A stretch of DNA of 64,000 nucleotides from positions 706,493-770,492 of the forward strand of contig JXTC01000010.1 of assembly GCA_002914845.1 (NCBI GenBank). Reading direction: 5' to 3'. The DNA is from Trema orientale. Taxonomy: Eukaryota; Streptophyta; Magnoliopsida; Rosales; Cannabaceae. The notes beneath the pieces are model-generated. The model was not told the DNA's origin. It made no database searches and worked only from the letters and a program-made list of their open reading frames with translations. A program made the position numbers and the translations under genes. Positions 34,410-48,400 of this stretch are shown here, piece by piece (the stretch's first letter is position 1; the number at the start of each line of letters is the position of its first letter).

Positions 34410-35392
34410 TCAGTTCCCTTCTACCTCATTTTCCTTTTTATCCGATTCAGTAGCTTCGGACGGGCCTTGTTTTTCTACCGTCGTCTCAGCATTGTCAGCA
34501 GTGTTCGAGTCTGAAACTGGAGTCGCATCGTCTGATTTTGAAGGCTCGGAAGGAATTGGACTTGGGGTCTCAGCCTCTGATGCTACAGAAGGTCCAGCGG
34601 GAGTTTCATCACTGTTTCCTGATGCATCAGGAGATGAGGAAGAAGGTTTAGCTGCATCTGGTGGGGATTCCGATTGAAGCTCACCATTTGGTAGGATAGC
34701 AGATGGGTCACCAGAGTCTGAAGTCTCCCGCCATTCAACCCATTCAGGTGGTTTATCAGTTTCTTTTGATTCCATTTCTCTTATGTCGCTAGATTCCTGA
34801 GGCATAGTATCTTCTGATTTTGCTTCCGGTTCTGGAGAAGATGTTGCAGTATCGATCAATTCATCTTCTTCACCAACATTAACGTCATCTCCACCACTGT
34901 TGACAGCACCAGCTCCTTCTGCATTAGGTGACGGGGATGCAAGCGGCCCGGTTGAGCGATCATTGGAAACTCTGTTGTCTTCCTCAAAAGCAAACCAGTT
35001 GGAATTTGTGAAGAGAGAACCACTGCAAGATTACATCAATCAACCTTCTTAAGAGAATAATACTGAGACTACAATTTAATGCCAGAAGTCATCTGTTTAG
35101 GCTCTGTAACGCAATTGCTCCATAAAACAAGGCCAAAGAAACACATTACAAGCATTAATTTAATATAATACCAACTAGAAGGGGAGAAAGCCCAATAGAA
35201 AGGATGAAGGCGCAATTATTTCAACCTACCTTTCCTGGTCATCTCCCAACCGCAGTGAAGATATGACTACTTCAGCAGATTCATCATCAAAGTAGACATC
35301 CTGCCCAAGTGTCAAGTAGAAAACTTCTTAGTTTCATAAAGCCCAACTGAATTTACTTGTGAATGAGAATATGAGATAACTGATGCTTTTTT

Positions 35393-35428
<36 letters not shown>

Positions 35429-38400
35429 AATGAGATAGCTGGTGCTCAAGCTCAAGCAGTACAAACCTGCCTCCAGTAATTTCTTTACCGTAAACAAGAA
35501 GTCTTTGGCAGACAGCATTAAAGATATAATTTTTACTTTTCTTCGGAGGAAAAAAATAACAATAATAGAACTGAAAGTTGTTTGTATGTATATCGTGTCA
35601 AGAATTATATTAGAAGCTTTACTGATACGATGACTCGATACATCTACGCAACAGCAGCACCACCAGAGTCCATAGATCAGATTGGATAGCCTAAGTTGTC
35701 TTGTACATACTATACTCAATATATTTCTGTGTGTATTGTAAAAAAATATATAAACATAATGGCAAGGCAAACATTAATAGTCATAGTGGCAGCAGTAGTA
35801 AAAGAGCATAACCTATTAGTCATTATAATAATGACAAACTTCAATTGGCTAAACTAAATGATCCAACTGTCAGGACCCAAGATTTCTAGATGTCAGGTGC
35901 AACAAAGTTGCGCATGTTGGAGAGGACCAAACAAACTACAGTTACCTCAATCAGCTCATAAAAGAAGTGAAGAACTACGAGATAAAACATAAGCCCCCAA
36001 AACCTAAAAGGTTAATTCTTCAGTGAACTTCACATAATTCAGAAACTCACTTCTTTTTATGAAATTTACGATTCAGTCAAGTATTTAGCAGGCAATAAAG
36101 TACACTATACACAGAAGAATACATTCCGAATCAAAATACACAAAATAAAGTGTTTTAATACCTCATCATCGCCTCGTTCAAGCGATCCATGGCCCTGAAA
36201 AGCATGAAAGTCTTCTAGTTACAAAGAGAAAATCACAAACATAAAGAAGCTTCATTACACAGTAGAAGCAGCAAAAGATATTAATTCATTGGTTGTTCAA
36301 GAGGTTAAAAAAATTTACTATGCACCTTGTCCACATCATTGTTGACCAAGGGTTTAAAAGACATTTACTATGTACCTCATCCATATCATTGTTGTTATAA
36401 ATGCCATAACGGAAAGCCTGGCTTAAGTTGTTAGCTAGGGCTGCAACATCATAGTCTCTATCTTGGTAATCATCATCATCACTGTCCCTAGCCCGGTCCT
36501 GTAGTGCTGTTGGCCGCCTGTTATATTAAATGACGAATTAGATATAACTCAAACAGGATACAAAGTGGGATAACAGAACAGATAGAGAAAGATAAGAAAG
36601 AAAGGTGTTGCATTAAAACATTCAACACAACCAAAAAAAAGAGCATAGTTTTAACACACTTATACATTTTTGTTGCACGGCATACAAGCCCTTGCTTTCG
36701 GGTACCAGGAAAATAAGACTAACAACAAAACAGACAATAGTAACTCACAAAGAAACACTTGTAAGCAAAAGAACATACCCACAAGCCCACTGATAAACAT
36801 TCTCCAGAGCATTACGCTTAGATAGGACATTTGTATGATCAGACCATTCACCGTTTTCCTGTAAGAGGGTAAATAACCACTTAAAAAAAATATAGACGGC
36901 AAAAATAAAAGTACAGACAAATTTAATCTCCAGAAATAGTTTCTTTTAATACACGCAAGAGTACAATGGTTTAAGATGAGAGTAGTATATGCATACGTTC
37001 AGAAAATTTTAAAGATACAAATTAAAACTAACACAAGGGAAAATATAAAACTTTGCATCCTAAAACTTAGAAGAGAATAATACAAAAGAAGACGCACGAG
37101 CTTTAACAGCTCAACAAAAGCATTAAAAATTTATGCCTGCAAACACATACTGGAGAAATAGAATTAAACCTGTAGATAAGCCTGAATGTCACTATTTGTA
37201 TTCACAAGCTGATTAATTTTGTTGGATATACGAGTCAGATGTCCAATATTCCCTATTCTGGGTGGCGCTCTGTCCTCAGCAGGGACAGCCGGCTGCAGAA
37301 AGAATGAACATGTTAAATCACACATTTTGACAGCTGTACACATATCCAAAAAAAGAACACAAACTCAATACATGCACACAGAATACGCAATCCTAATGAA
37401 TGTATAATCACCAATTATGAAGAAGTGGACCACCTTGTTTGAATCAGCTGCCAAAGTGGAATTCTTTTCTGCTTCAAGTATTTTCCCAATAAGATTACAG
37501 TCACGGAGAAGATGTTCAACAAGCGGAGCGTTCTTGCTCTCCAAACATAAAACAATAATGTTCTCCACGTGGTGATGCAGAAAGTTATTGTACGGGTACC
37601 TACGGTAGCACCAAACCAAGGAATAAGACCCGGAATAAATTACCCATCACAAAACAAAAGAGCTAATAGACTTACTCAAAGAACAAGTCTAAAATTCTTT
37701 GTACAGCTCCAAGACGGATCAATTCCTTCTCTGCAGCTTCACTACCAACTGCCAGTAACACTGAAATGAACTCTACAATCTGAAAAATGTCATGGTTCAA
37801 TGCAACACGTATTAGCCCAAAAGCAGTAGCACCCTATATGTTTTTATCAGGATTCGGGTACTTAAATTCCCCATAAAAATACCTTTAAACGATGTTTTCC
37901 TAGAGGGGGCTGTAACTTGCCGTACGTAGTGAACAAGATGTTGTCAGAAGACGAAACATCTAAAAGCTTGAGCAACTCGCCTGCATCATAGCAATAAATC
38001 AATATAAAACTTGGACAAGCTTGGGAGGTGACAGATAATTAACGAGGTATCAACAAGCGTGGGAGATGGCAGAAAATTAGAGAGTTTCCCTTCCCTAATG
38101 GAATTAGAAAGTTATTTATGTAAGATGCAGAGACTTTCTTGCATGAGTTGACAAAATTTACAAGAAGATTAGCCTGTAATTAAATTTAATCACATTTGTG
38201 AACAGGCAGGGGAATCTGTTAATCACAAAGATGGGTGTATCCTAGCATGCATCTTATTTTTCATACAGGTTGTTCCTTGGAAAGGATGGTGCATTTTTAA
38301 TATTAAACCCAGTTTCTTCATATCATAGTTCTCATTTATTCAGTTAATGGTCTTCTAATCTTTCTTACATTTCAACAACTTTCTCCAAAAATAAAAATAT

Positions 38401-41400
38401 ATAAATAAATAAATAAATAAAACTTAACTTTCTTTGGTGCTGATCGATACGTTTCATTTACTTGTAATAAAATTAAGACAGTAAGATCATGTAAAGCAAA
38501 ACTAAATTAGTAGAATGCCATGGTTACAAGTCATAACAATCTGTTAGAATGTTGATGCAGCACCAATTGAAAACATAGAAATTCGAGAACAGAATAGTTT
38601 ATCCCAGCCCGATTGTATTAGCACATAACTAAACCAATATTGCTTCTCAGGCATTGAAGAAAATAAATTTTCTACACAGAGACAAACATGAGAACACGAG
38701 CTAAAATTACTAGGATACAGAACCAACGTAGGAGCTAAACTCACCTAGGCTCTCCAGCATGCCCTCAACTGTTTTAGGATTAGCAGTTACAGTGGATCCA
38801 AGATTCATTTGACGGCCAAACATATGATATGTTCCCAAGGTTGACCTCTTAGGGTCTAACAAAGATATGCATATTGTCAATGAGTTAATTAGAACAGATT
38901 TTGGGCGTGATTCCTCTAAGGCATGACGAAACAATCTTCCAACAAAACTGCATTTGGAAAGAAACAAACAGTTTTAATGGGAAAGCTAGAGGATAACTGT
39001 ATGCAATTTAACAGATAAATACTACCTTGGGCTTAAAATTTTAGCAGAAAGTCCAGCAGGTGCAAAACGCGTAATAGAACAAAGTGTTTCAGCCGCATTA
39101 GCATGCACTTCAGGAGAATCCTGCAAAAAATCAAAGTTATAAAGATTCTGTCTGAAACTCAAACCAACTAATATTTAGCCTTTTAAGGGTTCAGCATTTT
39201 CTACAATTAGATGTTACTTATGAGCGAATGTCAATCATAAATCATTCTTTACTGATTTCAACTTAAAATCAAGTAGCATTCAATTTTTTTTTTCGGCCTC
39301 TAGTAGGTAGCGTTCAGTTAGATTTGGATCTTCTATTTATCTAAGAATAATTCAGTATAAAATGAATATAATTTAAATGTTTACATAGCTTCAAGCACAT
39401 TAAGATTAATAGGACTTTGGTCTTCAAGCACATTAAGATTAATAGGACTTTGGTCCTTTTCACGTAATAGAACAAATAAATCTCTTCTAACCATGACTAC
39501 AAAAATGCTCCATGATGACATTAAAGTTGGTATATATACATTATATAAGAAGCAACTTAATGTTTAAAAAAAAAAAAGAGAGAGAAAAAAAGAAGAAAAG
39601 TTGGAATAAGGTTGTTAGACACCATGGGATAAAGTTAAATTTTGGGTGGCTTTGCGATTAGATTGATGAAAAGGAATTTTGGAACTCAGTGTTTTCTGAT
39701 TTCCTACGGGATTGGATTTCTTTCTTGTAGCTCCTTTGAGTACATTATGTCCCTCCTTTTATACTGTACATTGGTCATAATAACACGGTATAATCATTTC
39801 TTATTAAAAGGAAAAAAATAAAAAGCAATTTTAAAAGGAAGGTATATACATACAAAATTTCAAATCAAACATGATGAAATGCCTAAAAAGGCAGATATAT
39901 TTATGTATTTCATGTTCATAAACCAAGAGGGACAAAATTGAAAAGAAGCAAAGTTGAATCCTTAACTTCTAATCATTTAATGTTACAAACTTACTGAAGT
40001 GACGTCAGAAATCAGGATTCATCAATCATGACAACCCTGTAGGTCACGACTATAGATAAAATATTGNAATGACTATGCACAATCTCACTAAAACATGGCT
40101 CCCACGTACAATTTAAAGTACTTACAGAAGAACTGAACTTGTCCACAATCATCTCCAGCACATCTGTATCTTGTATCCATTGCATCGCTTCCGTATGATT
40201 CGTGTACATATGTTCATCAGCACCGATCAACCGTATTAAGACCTATAGAACAGGGAAAGAGGTTGTCATTAACTATCTTAAATAACTGAGTATCCTAATA
40301 CACTAAGTGCAGGGGCCAAAACAAAAATTTTCCATCAATTGGGAGAAAGGGCAATAAGAAGTCTTGAAGGTTGTCTACAGATAGGTAACATCGAAAAAAG
40401 AGAACAGCAAGATTTCAAGTTCTAGAAACACTAAAGGTAAATCGCAATAAACCTCCATAATGGATGTGATTCCAATCAGGTCAACAAGCTTCTGGACAAT
40501 TTCTCGATGCGCCTGGAAAATCACGCGTTCAGATTAAGAATAAGTATACGTCAAATGAAATGTAATGGCAAATACATGAAATCTCCTTTTTTTTTCAGAT
40601 GGAACAAACAAAGAGCTATATATAAACATCTCAATTAAGCATATATTACTCAAGCAGCTTTCAGCCCTGTTGTAACACAATTTCTTCGTCTTAAAATGGG
40701 TCCCATTATGGCCTCAACATATGGAAGGAAAAGGATCTGAAGGCAGAGAACTACCTATTATGGTTCCAATCTTTTTCATCTTCAAAAAGGAGAAAAAAAA
40801 AAATCCTCGACTCAGTCAAGCTGTATTATAATTCAGTCTTTTCACAAGTTCTTTACCACAAATAATAACTTTAAATATTCAAAAACCAACACCATTTTCT
40901 CCCACTAATTTTTGAACTCATAGTATGTATCTAAATGGTATAGGCACATCGAGACTTGGTATACCCGTGAGCACAACAATTAATTAAGTTTAAAGAGGTT
41001 CCGGTCAAACAACTATTCCTGTGTCAGTTTGCCCTGGTCACTTAGCCATTCATCAAGAACGAGCCACTTCATAACAAAAGCAAACAGAAAAGCTTAATTA
41101 CTACATAAAGGATCTTTTTCAATAAGAAATTACTGAATTTTAAACACACAAAAAATAACTCAACCTGAAGACCATGCATATAGGTTACAATTTCAAATGA
41201 TGACAAATGGTAAATAACTTATTTTGTAACCAAAGGGTGCGAAACCCCCTCACGTAATACAAATGGGTGCTAATTTGACTGCTGTGCACACTATGGCCAA
41301 TAACACTTTGAAAATCATAGTAAATCACAATATCATAAGCTTCTTTATATCATATCACAACACCCTCCAACTCTTCAGAGATGTAAATGACACAAAAATA

Positions 41401-44400
41401 ATAAGCGATACGAAAATCCGAATGAACAAAGGAATTTCTGACAAGATTTAGAAATCAAAAGAGGAAAGGAGAGGTAATTAAAACTTACATGAAAATAAAG
41501 ATAGGAATCAGGGTACTTACTTGAATATAATTCATAAAAGGAGCCGTCTTACGCAATAACAAGCATATGACAACCTGGAAAGATAAAAGAGGCATGAAAA
41601 AAGACTTCAAAATGGGAACATGAAGCATCTTCCTCATCTTGAGGGTAAAACATTTAATGCCAAACCAGAAGATAACTAGTGTAAAAGTTAATAACAATAC
41701 CTTGCTGAAGTACCCAGCCAGAAGTGGACTATGAGAGTGTTTCGGTTCCAAAAAGGAAAATAACAAGTCCATCAACTGCCACAAGATAACCCACTTAGTC
41801 AGAAACTAGACAAAAGCAAGACGTGTAGGCAGATCAAGTCATCAGGTTCTCACTGAAATAAGATACATACAAATACTATTTTTTTTCCTTTATTCAAGTT
41901 TTAAGTCAAAAAGGACCGAATAGTAAAAGCTTCTGACCTCCTCATCCTCTACCAACGTCTTCAGTATGATATCAACTTCACAAGTAAAAATCTCACAGGC
42001 AATAAAAGGAAATCTGTGCACAAATAAATTTAATAGATCAACAATTGGCCTTGAAAGGATCTTCATGGTAATAATTATATACTCTTTCGAAAAAAAAACC
42101 TACTTAAAAGTTCTCCTTCTCTCAGCATCTTCAGGAGCTTCTTCCACAATGTATCTGATAAGCTGTTCAACCTGGGCTTTTTCTCTCAAACTGCAATGTA
42201 GAAAAATGGAGAAGGAGAATAAATAGAATTCTTCTAAAGAAAATTTGGACTCTACTAAACACAGTGACTGAACAATATTTAAACACCGCTAAGAATATTC
42301 AATCTATATAAATATTTATCTTCTGGATAAAAAAAAAAAATTGTTAAGATATTTAGAATATAAAAAGAAAAGGGACTAAAAATGAAGAGTAAGCAAAAAT
42401 AGAGACAAATATTAAAACAAATCAGGCATGTGTGTTCACCATGCTTGGTTCAAACTTCCACAATAAAATTTATTTCATCAAAGAAGGAGACCAACATAAC
42501 TTCCAAAATGCAGAAACTCAAAATCTTAAGCGGAGGATTCCAACTAATGCATTCCATTCACATTTATTAACTGAAAACTTCAGTTTCTATGACAATTCAT
42601 AGAAAGACCATCCACCAGTGGTACCAAGCATTACATGGATACTATACATCATTACTCTGTGCAAAGAGCTACATCAAGGGAGAGAGGAAACAAGTGTAAA
42701 AAAACTCCATAAATATCGAGGAACTAGAAAAACATTACAAGTTGATGAGGCGCCCATTAAGAACTTTGCATTCTTGTATAATTTCATCTTCATCTAAAAG
42801 CTCCTCCAATGTGAAACTTTCCTTGTCCAAAATGGCCTCCACCTGTAATGCCAAAAAGAGAGAAAATAAGACGGATGATCAACTAGCATAATCAAATAAA
42901 ACATCCTACGAGCAAAGAAATCCACTTGAATGATTTGATGACAATAAAATGACAAACATCGTGATAACTAAGATCCGAAAATCGTTTCCAAGCTTGAAAA
43001 GGACAGAAAATTCATTGAACTCAGAAGCAAACAGAACTAAAATATGCATCGCATGTGTCCCTACTACTTGGAATATATTTCCTCCCTTCAATACATAGAA
43101 CAATAATATATCTTGCTGCCTAACTGAGGTAAAAGTTAAAACCACATTAAAATATAGAAGTTCTGAACTTAACAAACCTAATAACTCGTCTTCAAGACTC
43201 ATTTTATATAGTCTCAATGTTTAGCCAAGTCACTCATACTCTTTCCTTCAGTTATATTTTTCCAGTTAATAATTTTGATTCATTAGTTCTGCTTTATTCA
43301 TCAATCCTTTCCTTCAAAAGTAAAGGTTGCATTTTCAAGGCGTTGCCTACAAGGATCAACAATCTTGAACAATCTGTCCTCAACTTTAATCAAGTAACAG
43401 CACACCGCCCACAACCAAACACTTTTCTCTCAATCTACAATTTTCTTTTTTAATATCATAGAAATACCTCGTAAGTCATAAGTTAAACAGAATGAAACTC
43501 TCATAACATGTGAGATCAAAGCATAGGCTATCATCTCAACTGACCCTAAGTATTAATATAATTGAGTTACTAGATCTATTTATTTATATGAAAGCATGCT
43601 TCTCGACATAACCAGATTTAGTTATACTTTGTAACAAAAAATACTCAATAACGTATCCCTAACAGATGAAAGACAAGAGTAGATTTTTATAAACCATACA
43701 GAAAGTAAGTAATTGCATGATTGTACAAAATTTTAGATAAATGTTTCAAAATTTTCCTCACAGGCAGTTTTAGAATGTTCTTAGTAAAGTATGGTACGTA
43801 GAGGACTGACACTTGGCTACTTGGAAAGCCTCAATTTCATTATACTGTTTCAATTCAAATGGGGGGTCAATACGTTAAGATGTATGCTTAATCAAAAGCA
43901 GCAGAATCATCTTACTGTTTGATAACAAGAATAATGATACTAATTAAACAAAGCATCAAAATTTAAAATTGGTTGTTTACACGATTACATGCTAAACACT
44001 ATACAAAAGTCCTAATTCAAGCAGCATGACCACCATGTCTGCATTCTTTTACTTAACTCCTACTGCTCTGATTCTATGACAACTAAAGAATCCATTGCTC
44101 TCTATCTATATCTAATTTCATCAATTTCTCTATAAACTCTTCAGCAATACATTTGGTGGTCCTCTTTTTCTCAGATAAGAAACCGAAATATGTAGAGGAC
44201 TGACACTTGGCTACTTGGAACGCCTCAATTTCATTATACTGTTTCAATTCAAATTTTGGGGTTTTTTTTTGGGGGGGAGGGGGGGGTCAATACGTTAATA
44301 TGCTTAATCAAAAGTAGCAGAATCGTCTGTTACTGTTTGATAAGAAGAATTATGATACTAATTAAATAAAGCATCAAAATCTAAAATTGGTTGTTTATAC

Positions 44401-45112
44401 GATTACATGCTCAACACTACACAGAAGTCCTAAATTCAAGCAGCACAACTGTCATGTCTGCATTCTTATGCAAAAATCCTGCTCTGGTTCTGCCTTTTTT
44501 TTAAATAAGAATTCATTGCTCTCTAACTCTTAGTTCATCAATTTCTCTATAACTCTTTTGCAGTTCACAACTCTACCGATCTAGATTCAATACATTCTGT
44601 GGTCCTTTTTTTCTCAGATAAAAAACCGGGTCCTTTTTTTCTCAGATAAGAAACCGGAATATCAACATATACCTATAAGAAGTTGAACAGAAAACTTTAT
44701 TCCCTGATTTCACAAACCACAATAAATGGCACAAAACTAACTGCTTATCAATTACTCGACTTGGGCACTAATCGAATTATGTAGCCAAAAAATTCCTAAT
44801 AAAATAACAAGTATACCCAATTCAAACAAAAATCACAATAGTCTCCCAAAATCAACAAGGCACCAACTTGAATCATACTATCAAAATTCTAATGCGATCC
44901 CGCATTTTACACAACAACCAAACAGAAAATCAAATCAAATCAAAAACCCCAAAAGGAATCATCGCAAAAACAATTCACAACACATCGATCACTGTTACAT
45001 ATGAGTATGAAAAAAGAAAGGAAATGAAAAATAAAAAACAAAGAAAGAACGAAAATGATAGAGCCTAACGCACCGGAGCCGCAGTGGACAATCCCGCCAT
45101 ACGCCAAAACAT
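34410..45112 (-). CDS. SIT4 phosphatase-associated (SAPS) family protein
   Basis: Nineteen exons on the minus strand, in order: 45112-45074, 42842-42739, 42190-42104, 42013-41938, 41775-41701, 41574-41521, 40512-40453, 40242-40126, 39120-39026, 38947-38745, 37980-37883, 37779-37676, 37599-37434, 37292-37170, 36858-36779, 36517-36376, 36194-36162, 35300-35230, 35022-34410. Phases close to 779 residues. The N-terminus MFWRMAGLSTAAPVEAILDK and LEELLDEDEIIQECK are diagnostic of plant SAPS proteins. The helical-repeat SAPS region follows (FLREKAQVEQLIRYIVEEAP, AHREIVQKLVDLIG, ANAAETLCSITR, FFEYPYNNFLHHHVENI). The last 200 residues are acidic and Ser/Pro-rich, likely disordered. Family members are regulatory subunits of PP6/SIT4-type phosphatases; the plant role is little known. 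Every exon is open with canonical GT..AG sites, so it looks intact. Confidence 0.95.
35395..35426. repeat. (AT)n microsatellite in SAPS intron 18
   Basis: A pure TA dinucleotide tract of about 30 bp. It is noncoding but causes spurious open frames. Confidence 0.9.
39389..39454. repeat. Perfect 33-bp tandem duplication in SAPS intron 9
   Basis: CTTCAAGCACATTAAGATTA (continuing to GGACTTTGGT) is repeated twice without mismatch, at 39389-39421 and 39422-39454. It lies between exons 8 and 9 of the minus-strand gene. Confidence 0.9.
43798..44661. repeat. Large tandem duplication (period about 394 bp) in SAPS intron 1
   Basis: Unit one starts at 43798 and unit two at 44192, both with GTAGAGGACTGACACTTGGC. 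They stay alignable through CAATTTCATTATACTG, GGTTGTTTA(C/T)ACGATTACATGC, CATGTCTGCATTCTT and TTTTTCTCAGATAAGAAACC. The second unit has gained a G run near 44267-44286 and an extra local duplication of GGTCCTTTTTTTCTCAGATA at about 44600-44650. Both are wholly intronic. Confidence 0.85.
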
Positions 45113-45420
45113 GTTGAATTAAGCAAAAGAAATCGTTCCACGAGCCGAACAGTAGTCAGATCTACAGAACCCCCTATGGTGAAACCCTAATCTCCGATTC
45201 GCCAATCAGCGAGGCGGTTCTTCGGCCACAGAGAAAAGATCCAACAAGATTGCGCAAAAACGAAAACCCTAGATTCAATTGGGATCGAATTAAAGGTTTC
45301 AGAGAGATATAGAGAGAGAAAGAAAGAGGGATAGAGAGAGAAACCAAAACACCTGCAATCGCGGGAGGTATGAGAGTGCTATGGAGATGAGTGTACGGCT
45401 GAAAACTATAATAATTTTCT
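45113..45420 (-). promoter_or_regulatory. SAPS 5' UTR/core promoter region
   Basis: On the minus strand the start codon is preceded by a leader with a CT-rich tract (complement of GAGAGAGAAAGAAAGAGGG, about 45308-45345), common near plant transcription starts. A TATA-like run lies just upstream (ATATATAGCGCAG, about 45427-45440). The exact start is unknown. Confidence 0.5.
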
Positions 45421-45439
45421 TTTTTCTGCGCTATATATG

Positions 45440-48400
45440 TACATATTATTCTTATATATTTTTCCTTTTTTTGACAAAGATAATTTTTTTGAATTTTATT
45501 TTATTTTCCCGGCTTGAAAAGAAAAATGTTTTAAGGATTTCTTGATCTTCAATTGATATTTGCCATAAGAATGTTAAATTCGGGTAAATATGCATATTTG
45601 GGTATTTCTTTGAAGAAAACAAAATAAAAGATTAACTTATTTATTTCTTGTCTCGGCTTTGGCAAAAATAAAAAATAAAAAATCTTATAAGGTAATTTCT
45701 TGATTCTCAATTGGCATATGTTATGGTAGAAAAAGAAAAAGGAAGTGTAAATATATTAAAATTGAATATTTGGGTTTTTTTTTTAAGAAAAAAAATATTG
45801 AGGGAATTTGGAGAAATATAAGAAGTTTTGGGCATGAAAAAAAGAAAAAAAGGAGAGAAAAAGGGAGACAGGAGCTGCCAAAGTTTTTGCTCTCTAGGTT
45901 TAGTTGCTCTCCTCCAAAGTTGGAACTCCCACTTGCATGAACACATTTAATATTGTCTTCTTCAACAACTTTATGGCCTTATTATATTTGTTTTAACTAT
46001 TTGTATGAAAAAAGTTTGTCCAATTTCATTAGTCAAAATTAGTTTGTGTCTACATGTATAAACATGGTGTATGTATTTTTATAAATGTATACTCGATACA
46101 TATGGGCACACATTAATTTTTGTTCTAATTGAGATAATATTGACAAAGGTTCCATATCTTCCATACCCTAAAAGGATAGCCATATAAAGTAAGGAGACAT
46201 AATTCACCGAAATTAATCCATTTGCTCAGCAGTCATTATAAGAAATCCTCAAATATAAGATTTTGCAGTTACAAACTTTACTAAATAGGACAATATAAAA
46301 AACATGTTATTCATCTAAAACATGTTATTCATCTCGATTAAGACCCAAAAAAAAAAATATATAGCTGCTAATTATTTTAATAGGATCCATCGTCGTTAAA
46401 TTTTTTTATTTGTCGAACATTGAATGGATGTGGATTTTCTTTTCATCCCAATCAATATGGAAAGATTTTTCTAATAAAAACATGATAAGTTTTTTATAGT
46501 AATAAAAACATGATAATTTATGAAATAATGCTGTAATTTTTTAATTTCTTTTCTTAAAAAAAACTTGGAATATAGTTCTTTATCAAACTATTCGTTTATT
46601 ATTCTCTTGAGGAGTTCATTTTTATCGACAACAAAAAATCATTTATAACCGAGTTTTGTTAACACATGGTCCGACTATTAATCAAATGGTAGCTTTTGAT
46701 GAGAAAATGAAAATGATAGCATACGTGACATGTAAAATGTAATAATTTAATATTTTATTAAATTTACTTCTAATAAGTTCTAATTTACCGATTAAAATGT
46801 AACAAATCAAATATTAAAAGTTGAAGATATGCATTAAAAAAAATTTTCCCTTTCTGATATATTAGGATTTACTAGAGCTATTTTGGTATTTGCAAGGGAG
46901 GGGTTTTACTGTACTCCATGTTATTAGATACTCTCTAGAAAAACAACTTAGCATTGATAAATTATGTTTCAAATTCCAATAAGTTACATCCTAAAATTAA
47001 AATTTATTGTTGTAAAGTTTATTAAAATTGTTTTAGATATTTATTTTGGAGATTTTAAAAGTTTTAACCCAAATGAGCACATGAGACAATAACGTTTCTA
47101 AAGTACGGCTACATGTATTATCTCCAAATCAAAATCATTTCACATATTAATTTCCTTAGTGGCCTCGTAGTTTTTAGATTTTTTTTTTTTTTTTTGGCTT
47201 TATTTTGGATTCAAGCGTGCTAGACAATCCAATCACTTTTAATTTTGGATAATTTGGACTACCATATGATCTAATGTTGATGCTTGATAAAGCCTTACTA
47301 TTGACTGTTCATTAGTGAAAAACATCATTGGATTGAATTTTGTGGCTTGACAAACTTTTTAACCAAAACTATTTTGAATTAATTATACCATTTATTGTGA
47401 ACAATAATTCTGTCAAGTTAAGCGATGCAAGTCACATCAGCTGTTGGACCATGTGACCCTGTTTTTGTTTTTTTCTTTTTTGTTTTGAAGAAGGGACCAT
47501 GTGAACTTGTTGCTTCGCAGACATAATCTTATACATCATTTTTTTTATAAACAAACCTGCTATTTGTACAGTATTGAAAAGATAACTTTTCAAACTCTAC
47601 AGGGCTAAATATTGATACGTATAATAAAAGGGTGATGTATCTACATGAGAAGTATACTAGTAGGTGCGGAATGATACTGTTTCCTCTAAATAGTGCCAAT
47701 AGCTAAAATTGGCTCTCAGTAGAACAACATGGGTTCAAGGCAAGGACTATGGAATGACTAATAGAGTATAAGATATCTTATGAATGAAATTCAAAATTTA
47801 TAAGAGATTTCATATCTAAATTGGAGAAAGACAAAACCTACAACAGTAAAATAGAGAAATTTGGATATTGTAACAGACTTTAGAGCAAAACAAAGAAGTG
47901 TCATAGCAGATTTTGGAGCTAAAATTCGAAACTTATAGCAGATTTCAGAACTAAAGTCTATGTAGCATATTTTAGACCTAAACTGTATAAACCATATAAG
48001 GATGAAAAAGCAAAAATTAAACCATAAAGAAACAAAAACTATACAAGGATGAAAAAGCAAAAATTAAACCATATAGAAACAAAAAACATGTGACGATGAA
48101 AGCCTGTAACAAAATTTAATAAAAAATAGTGAAATTTAACAGCAAAGTAATTAGAACCGTCAAATACTCATTGCCTATATAAAGAAAACCAAAAGGCAAG
48201 GGAAGGGGCATTCATTACTTCAAATTATAAAATTTAGAGACTTAATTGTTACAACTAAAATTGGATGATCAACTTACTGCAAGTTGAATAATTTAATAAC
48301 CATTTGTGCCATTAACCTTACATTAATCCGATTTAAACTCTCCTTTCCACACCCCATCCTCCCTCAAACAAAACTTTAAGTCCAAACAACCTGTCATCCA

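Noticed and set aside
34492..34677. Open frame antisense to the SAPS C-terminal exon
   Set aside because: Opposite a Ser/Pro/Glu-rich coding exon whose frame is fixed by splicing; no independent evidence.
47791..48060. Open frame of 89 codons on the minus strand
   Set aside because: It is made of repeated AAATTCG/GATTTCAG words and Phe/Ile/Cys-rich codons with no conserved motif; judged a repeat artefact.
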